This document shows positions 8,227-11,064 of a DNA stretch of 11,064 nucleotides, piece after piece. Both the position numbers and the translations under genes were made by a program. Within the stretch, counting starts at the first letter, position 1; each line of letters starts with the position of its first letter. The stretch comes from a candidate division WOR-3 bacterium (GTDB taxonomy: Bacteria; SDB-A): the NCBI GenBank assembly GCA_016926475.1, contig JAFGON010000087.1, positions 1-11,064 on the forward strand. Reading direction: 5' to 3'. A model generated the notes under the pieces. It did no database searches, was not told the DNA's origin, and worked only from the letters and a program-made list of their open reading frames with translations.

Positions 8227-9645
8227 TCAGTGAACCAACAAGCATTTCCTTGTGAAAGTTTTATCGTCATATATCATTTGGTAAAAATAGACTCCAGGTT
8301 CTGTCGAAATAGCATCCCAGACAACGGAATGTACACCTGCAGATTCGTACCTGTTCATAAGAGTCGTGATTTCCTGTCCGGCGGCGTTATAAATTTTTAT
8401 GATCACTCCTGATGGTTCTATACAATTATAAGTGATAATTGTCTTTTCTGTGAAAGGATTAGGATAATTTTGGAGGTGAGGTGTATTTGCTGGTATTGAA
8501 ATCAGACCTTCTTCAACTCCCGTCTCGTTGAGAAAAGCTCCATAGACATCGCCATCGGATAAATTCATGTCCACCCTTGTCCCGACAACCAGAAATTTAT
8601 TCCCGCCGAAACCTGATCCACCTACGGGAATTTTATTGTCTATCGAATCAAAAATGACAAATGGTTGTCCAATGGGGTCGCCTGATGGAGTCCAAAATCT
8701 TCCGAGGAGCTGACGGTCATTTATTTGAGTCCATGTTATTAGATAGTTGTTACCGTCAAAAGAAACAAAAGGCATAAGTGGGGTTTCTGTCGAGTCACAG
8801 ATTATTATCGTCTGTTCAACCGTTCCTGAAGTCGTGACAAATCTGCCGACAAGCCACCATGGTGATAATGTATCCTGTGCTTCGTGCTGACAAACCAGGT
8901 ATCTGTTTCCGTCAAAAGCGGTTGATGTAGGGTTATCACTAAGATATGGACCATTGTCAATTATAAAATTGTTACCTACTAATGTTCCATTCTTGCTTAT
9001 GAATTGACCATGGATATCGCTGTCGTAGCCTGAAATTCTTACAACCCATACTGCAAGGTAATTTACTCCGTCAAAGGCAACAGAAGTGCTCCTTGATGGA
9101 CTTTGGGTGATCTGTATTTGGCTCCCGATAAGACTTCCATTTCTGCTAACCCTCTGACCATATAAGACAGAGTCTGTTCCGACAAATATCACCATATATG
9201 TTGTGTCACAAAAGCATAGAGAAAAATCAGGATGGTTATCTGGGAGCGGTCCCGAAGCTATGGTGAAAAAAGAACCCACAAGATTACCCAATGTATCTAT
9301 GAGTTGACCGTTGACATCTCCAGTTGAATCTCTCCAAACGAGCAGATATTTAAAGCCGTCTGAAGCGACCAACACGCCTGGATGAAAAAGCCCTTGTTTA
9401 CCAACGGAGATTCTTTCACCGACGAGATTTGACGGGGGCGCGACCCTCTGTGCTGTTACACTGTAAGGGCTGATGCTGTCGCCGAGAATGGCGACAATGC
9501 CGTTATTCCCTGTCGCCCAGGCTGCACTTATGGAAGCTGCCGTATCAGGACCGACTGCAATAGGGAATGACTGTGACAGGAGATTTGCCGGCACGAGCAA
9601 AACTCCAAAAAAAATATTGAGAAAGGTCACAAGTTTTCTCAGCAT
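8227..9645 (-). CDS. Exported beta-propeller-like repeat protein with type IX secretion sorting domain
   Basis: The 472-residue product should be exported and attached to or released from the cell surface. The start ATG (9643-9645) follows a strong Shine-Dalgarno, AAGGAGG, at 9653-9659 on the complementary strand. A signal peptide covers about residues 1-26 (basic start, then a hydrophobic stretch ending LLSQS). Seven degenerate repeats of about 45-50 residues follow, near 38-82, 88-131, 139-181, 186-231, 240-283, 290-333 and 343-385. The best ones show FDGxNYLxxW, then a GxF or GxL strand, an NGTLVG-type turn and a final FxI strand. Seven such units fit a seven-bladed beta-propeller. Residues 391-472 form a typical Por/T9SS type A sorting domain, starting LQNYPNPF and containing IKIYNAAGQEITTL and GVYFYQM. 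No catalytic motif is visible. It is transcribed against the efflux operon and is unlikely to belong to it functionally. Confidence 0.9.
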   Translation of the reverse strand: MLRKLVTFLNIFFGVLLVPANLLSQSFPIAVGPDTAASISAAWATGNNGIVAILGDSISPYSVTAQRVAPPSNLVGERISVGKQGLFHPGVLVASDGFKYLLVWRDSTGDVNGQLIDTLGNLVGSFFTIASGPLPDNHPDFSLCFCDTTYMVIFVGTDSVLYGQRVSRNGSLIGSQIQITQSPSRSTSVAFDGVNYLAVWVVRISGYDSDIHGQFISKNGTLVGNNFIIDNGPYLSDNPTSTAFDGNRYLVCQHEAQDTLSPWWLVGRFVTTSGTVEQTIIICDSTETPLMPFVSFDGNNYLITWTQINDRQLLGRFWTPSGDPIGQPFVIFDSIDNKIPVGGSGFGGNKFLVVGTRVDMNLSDGDVYGAFLNETGVEEGLISIPANTPHLQNYPNPFTEKTIITYNCIEPSGVIIKIYNAAGQEITTLMNRYESAGVHSVVWDAISTEPGVYFYQMIYDDKTFTRKCLLVH

Positions 9646-9652
9646 GGTGATA

Positions 9653-9659
9653 CCTCCTT
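9653..9659 (-). promoter_or_regulatory. Shine-Dalgarno of the exported-protein gene
   Basis: On the minus strand AAGGAGG lies 7 bases before the ATG at 9643-9645. It fixes that start and argues against a longer overlapping minus-strand frame that reads through this region in another phase. Confidence 0.85.
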
Positions 9660-9692
9660 GTTATTTTTTTTGATGGAGAAAGATATTGAGGG

Positions 9693-9712
9693 AAAAAATC
9701 AACTGATTTTTT
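9693..9712. repeat. AT-rich inverted repeat upstream of the exported-protein gene
   Basis: AAAAAATCA (9693-9701) and TGATTTTTT (9704-9712) are perfect inverted copies separated by AC. The dyad lies about 50-70 bases upstream of the exported-protein start, so it could be an operator in that gene's promoter region. A chance AT-rich palindrome is also possible. Confidence 0.35.
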
Positions 9713-9963
9713 TTCGTTATGGAAAATAATTTCTTTTGAAATATGCCTTTGCAAAAGCTCATTGCAATAGAGAGGTTGTAAATTTAGATTTATTTTTTGG
9801 ATGTTTTCCCAGCAGTCCCATTTGCCAAAAAGCAGAGACTCCATTTTAAAATCACACTTTCGGTTCCTTATATTATACTCCGAAATGCAAGGGTGTAGTA
9901 TGAAGGTGTAAATAAAACACTTTTTAAATATTTTTACGGGTATGTTTTGTGCATTCACCGGAA

Positions 9964-10026
9964 TCATTATCATGCGGGGGAAGGCTTGTCTTTTCGAAAG
10001 TAAAAAAGGGTTAAGCTGAAAAAATA
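9964..10026 (+). pseudogene. Probable decayed remnant of the 3' end of the second RND permease gene
   Basis: Bases 9964-9997 match 7749-7782 (inside the second permease gene) at 28 of 34 positions, including a 15-base identical run GGCTTGTCTTTTCGA. Bases 9999-10026 match 7833-7860 (the last codons, stop and following bases) at 21 of 28. The order and orientation are the same, with about 49 bases missing between the two blocks. In the permease frame the first block reads SLSCGGRLVFSK against the intact SISCAGGLVFST, and the stop TGA is kept at 10017-10019. Repeat copy 2 starts two bases later, just as copy 1 follows the intact gene but with about 28 bases fewer. The blocks are short, so the remnant call is an inference. 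Confidence 0.5.
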
Positions 10027-10028
10027 GA

Positions 10029-10078
10029 TTTTTACCACGACTGCTAATTCGCTGAAAGCGATTTATCATAACCAAAGA
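10029..10078 (+). repeat. 50-base repeat, copy 2 (hairpin core)
   Basis: This copy matches 7891-7940 at 44 of 50 positions in direct orientation, 2138 bases apart. The core TCGCT-GAA-AGCGA is unchanged. The outer arms here are GCTAA and TTATC, with one mismatch; combining the left arm of this copy with the right arm of copy 1 (TTAGC) would give a fully paired outer stem. That suggests both descend from a longer perfect hairpin. The two copies bracket the exported-protein gene. Confidence 0.85.
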
Positions 10079-10359
10079 CAATGTGAAAATCATTTTATTT
10101 TCTTAATCTTAAAAACTTAATGCAATGTTTTCAACGAATCCGTGGGCAAATACCTTAGTTAATTAATAATTTCAATCTATCTGTATTTATTCCAGAGTTT
10201 TTTCAATCCTCCAGAAATCCCGATTTGTTATGATTTTTACTATTTTTTGAGGTATTTGAATTTCGCCGCAAAAACACTTTGACTAGTTTTCGATTTTGCT
10301 GATTTTCTCAAGTTTTTTTTAAATTGTCCGGAATTCTGCTTGTCAGGATTTTGTTCATT

Positions 10360-10389
10360 TTTACATCCCGTACTGCATTGAAATACAAT
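10360..10389 (+). promoter_or_regulatory. Candidate promoter for the lipoprotein gene
   Basis: TTTACA (10360-10365) and TACAAT (10384-10389) each match the sigma-70 consensus at five of six bases, with an 18-base spacer. Transcription would start near 10396, giving a leader of about 100 bases before the lipoprotein start. The host's own promoter consensus is unknown and the region is AT-rich, so this is tentative. Confidence 0.3.
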
Positions 10390-10392
10390 AGA

Positions 10393-10432
10393 AAGGAGGT
10401 GCCATCTCTTGTATATACTTCTTTGTTATTGA
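10393..10432 (+). promoter_or_regulatory. Orphan Shine-Dalgarno with possible seven-codon leader frame
   Basis: AAGGAGGT at 10393-10400 is the best ribosome-binding match in this region, yet no long frame starts after it. A TTG at 10409, nine bases downstream, opens a frame of seven codons ending at TGA (10430-10432). It could be a leader peptide for the lipoprotein gene or a relic. It sits at the predicted transcription start of the candidate promoter, so it might not even be transcribed. Confidence 0.2.
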
Positions 10433-10449
10433 GATGTAAAATATCACAA

Positions 10450-10465
10450 TTGAGTTTCAACTCAA
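10450..10465. repeat. Small perfect inverted repeat before the lipoprotein gene
   Basis: TTGAGTT and AACTCAA are perfect inverted copies separated by TC, giving a 6-base stem with a TTCA loop. It ends 15 bases before the weak GGAG of the lipoprotein gene (10481-10484). On the plus strand it is followed by A residues, so it is not a terminator. It could affect translation or bind a regulator. Confidence 0.4.
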
Positions 10466-10498
10466 AAAAAGGAATAAATTGGAGTGCTTTGATCGACA

Positions 10499-10975
10499 AT
10501 GGACAAGTCAATAACCGAACGATTTTCCCGTGTATTTGACTATCCCTCAAAGTTATTTTTCTTCATTTTATTATTGAGTTTTTCAGGATGCGTAATGAGG
10601 GATAAATGGATTACCGTGGACTGCAGGGTTTACGAGTGGACTCTGTACGACGAAATGAAAATTAGTCGGTTCTTTTACGGTGTCGACTCTCTCGTGCGTG
10701 GAGATTCCCTAGCGCCTGTTGAAAGTGCTTTCGCGTGCGTCCTTATAGAAGGTGATCTGGAGAAAATTTCTGAGATAAACCCCGATTCTGTGTACAAAAG
10801 AGGATTCACCGATTCGACCGGATTCCTTCATATATTCGGAGCCGCTACCGCGGGAATTTACGATATATGCATCTTAGTCGGAAAGGACGGATACCAAAAC
10901 GCGTCGATAATCGCAAAAGATCCACCTGACTCTTCACATAAACATGTTATTTCAGTCATTATTGCAGAGGAATGA
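10499..10975 (+). CDS. Small lipoprotein with carboxypeptidase-regulatory-like domain
   Basis: This 158-residue protein begins with a 30-residue signal: a polar N-terminus, then LFFFILLLSFSG and Cys31, a plausible lipobox with Phe at the -3 position in place of the usual Leu. It should therefore be lipid-anchored in the envelope. The C-terminal half, about 75-158, resembles the Ig-like carboxypeptidase-regulatory fold: a strand with FACVLIEG, then TDSTGFLHIFG, then AGIYDICILVGKDGY, where a turn glycine leads to a GxY strand. This pattern is common in surface proteins of FCB-type bacteria and says little about function. The start is the only ATG before the hydrophobic segment, and its ribosome site is weak (GGAG 14 bases upstream). 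It probably forms a transcription unit with the gene starting at 11017. I do not recognise a named family. Confidence 0.75.
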   Translation: MDKSITERFSRVFDYPSKLFFFILLLSFSGCVMRDKWITVDCRVYEWTLYDEMKISRFFYGVDSLVRGDSLAPVESAFACVLIEGDLEKISEINPDSVYKRGFTDSTGFLHIFGAATAGIYDICILVGKDGYQNASIIAKDPPDSSHKHVISVIIAEE

Positions 10976-11016
10976 AATTGCTTAAAAACCTCTGAAGCGA
11001 GGGAAAAACCGACGAC

Positions 11017-11064
11017 ATGAACAGGTCAGATTCAGAAGACAAAGATTTTTCCTTGTGGACGAAA
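11017..11064 (+). CDS. 5' end of an unidentified gene, cut by the window end
   Basis: An ATG at 11017 opens a frame that stays open for its 16 visible codons (MNRSDSEDKDFSLWTK) to the last base. A purine-rich GAGGG (10999-11003) lies 13 bases upstream, a little far for a ribosome site. It follows the lipoprotein gene after 41 bases on the same strand. The acidic start followed by LWTK would suit the N-terminus of a sigma factor, but this is a guess from very few residues. Confidence 0.45.
   Translation, partial: MNRSDSEDKDFSLWTK

Larger units (their letters stand above)
9646..10498. other. Divergent intergenic region, 853 bases
   Basis: This is a long AT-rich region between the start of the minus-strand exported-protein gene and the plus-strand lipoprotein gene. 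I see no convincing gene. It contains the exported-protein ribosome binding site (9653-9659), an AT-rich dyad (9693-9712), a probable decayed copy of the second permease's 3' end (9964-10026), repeat copy 2 (10029-10078), a candidate promoter (10360-10389), an orphan Shine-Dalgarno (10393-10400) and a small hairpin (10450-10465). In 9713-9963 I see only two TTGCAA palindromes (9749-9754 and 9762-9767). In 10079-10359 I see nothing I can name. Confidence 0.75.

Noticed and set aside
7891-10078. The paired repeats as a CRISPR array or integron attC sites
   Set aside because: Only two full copies 2.1 kb apart, no regular spacing, no integrase, and no attC-type core sites were seen.
9545-10093. 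A 182-codon minus-strand open frame across the divergent spacer
   Set aside because: It runs into the exported-protein gene in another phase, translates the repeat and AT-rich spacer, has no domain pattern, and is contradicted by the strong ribosome site for the 9645 start.
10324-10539. A 71-codon plus-strand frame overlapping the lipoprotein start
   Set aside because: It begins at a TTG without a ribosome site, overlaps the signal-peptide codons in another phase and looks like translated non-coding DNA.
10972-10995. ATG overlapping the lipoprotein stop (ATGA), opening a seven-codon frame
   Set aside because: It ends at once in TGA and has no domain; the next longer frame begins at 11017.

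Overview
The window looks like chromosomal DNA from an uncultured Gram-negative bacterium, most likely from the FCB superphylum or a neighbouring candidate phylum. Three features suggest this: a complete inner-membrane to outer-membrane efflux system, a lipoprotein signal, and a secreted protein ending in a type IX secretion (Por) sorting domain. The last is typical of Bacteroidetes-like lineages and of candidate phyla such as WOR-3 or Cloacimonetes. The exact lineage is my inference; there is no rRNA or other marker here.

Bases 1-7853 hold a tight plus-strand operon for a tripartite RND efflux pump. It contains the 3' part of a TolC-like outer-membrane channel, a membrane-anchored periplasmic adaptor, and two different RND permeases in tandem. 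The adaptor stop overlaps the first permease start (ATGA). The first permease overlaps the second by 20 bases, and the second start has no visible Shine-Dalgarno. This supports translational coupling and raises the possibility of a mixed permease trimer, as in MdtBC. The promoter lies outside the window. The substrate cannot be read from the sequence.

Bases 7854-8226 are non-coding, with small inverted repeats and the first copy of a 50-base repeat. Bases 8227-9645 (minus strand) encode an exported protein with seven internal repeats, best explained as a seven-bladed beta-propeller, followed by a type IX sorting domain. Bases 9646-10498 are an unusually long, AT-rich divergent intergenic region. 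It holds the second copy of the 50-base repeat, preceded by what looks like a decayed copy of the 3' end of the second permease gene. The exported-protein gene is therefore bracketed by a direct duplication of the permease tail plus repeat. This is the most interesting structural signal in the window, and it suggests the gene arrived by, or was caught up in, a duplication or insertion event.

Bases 10499-10975 encode a small lipoprotein with a carboxypeptidase-regulatory-like domain. A further gene probably starts at 11017 and runs off the end. I found no tRNA, rRNA, CRISPR array, transposase or integrase.
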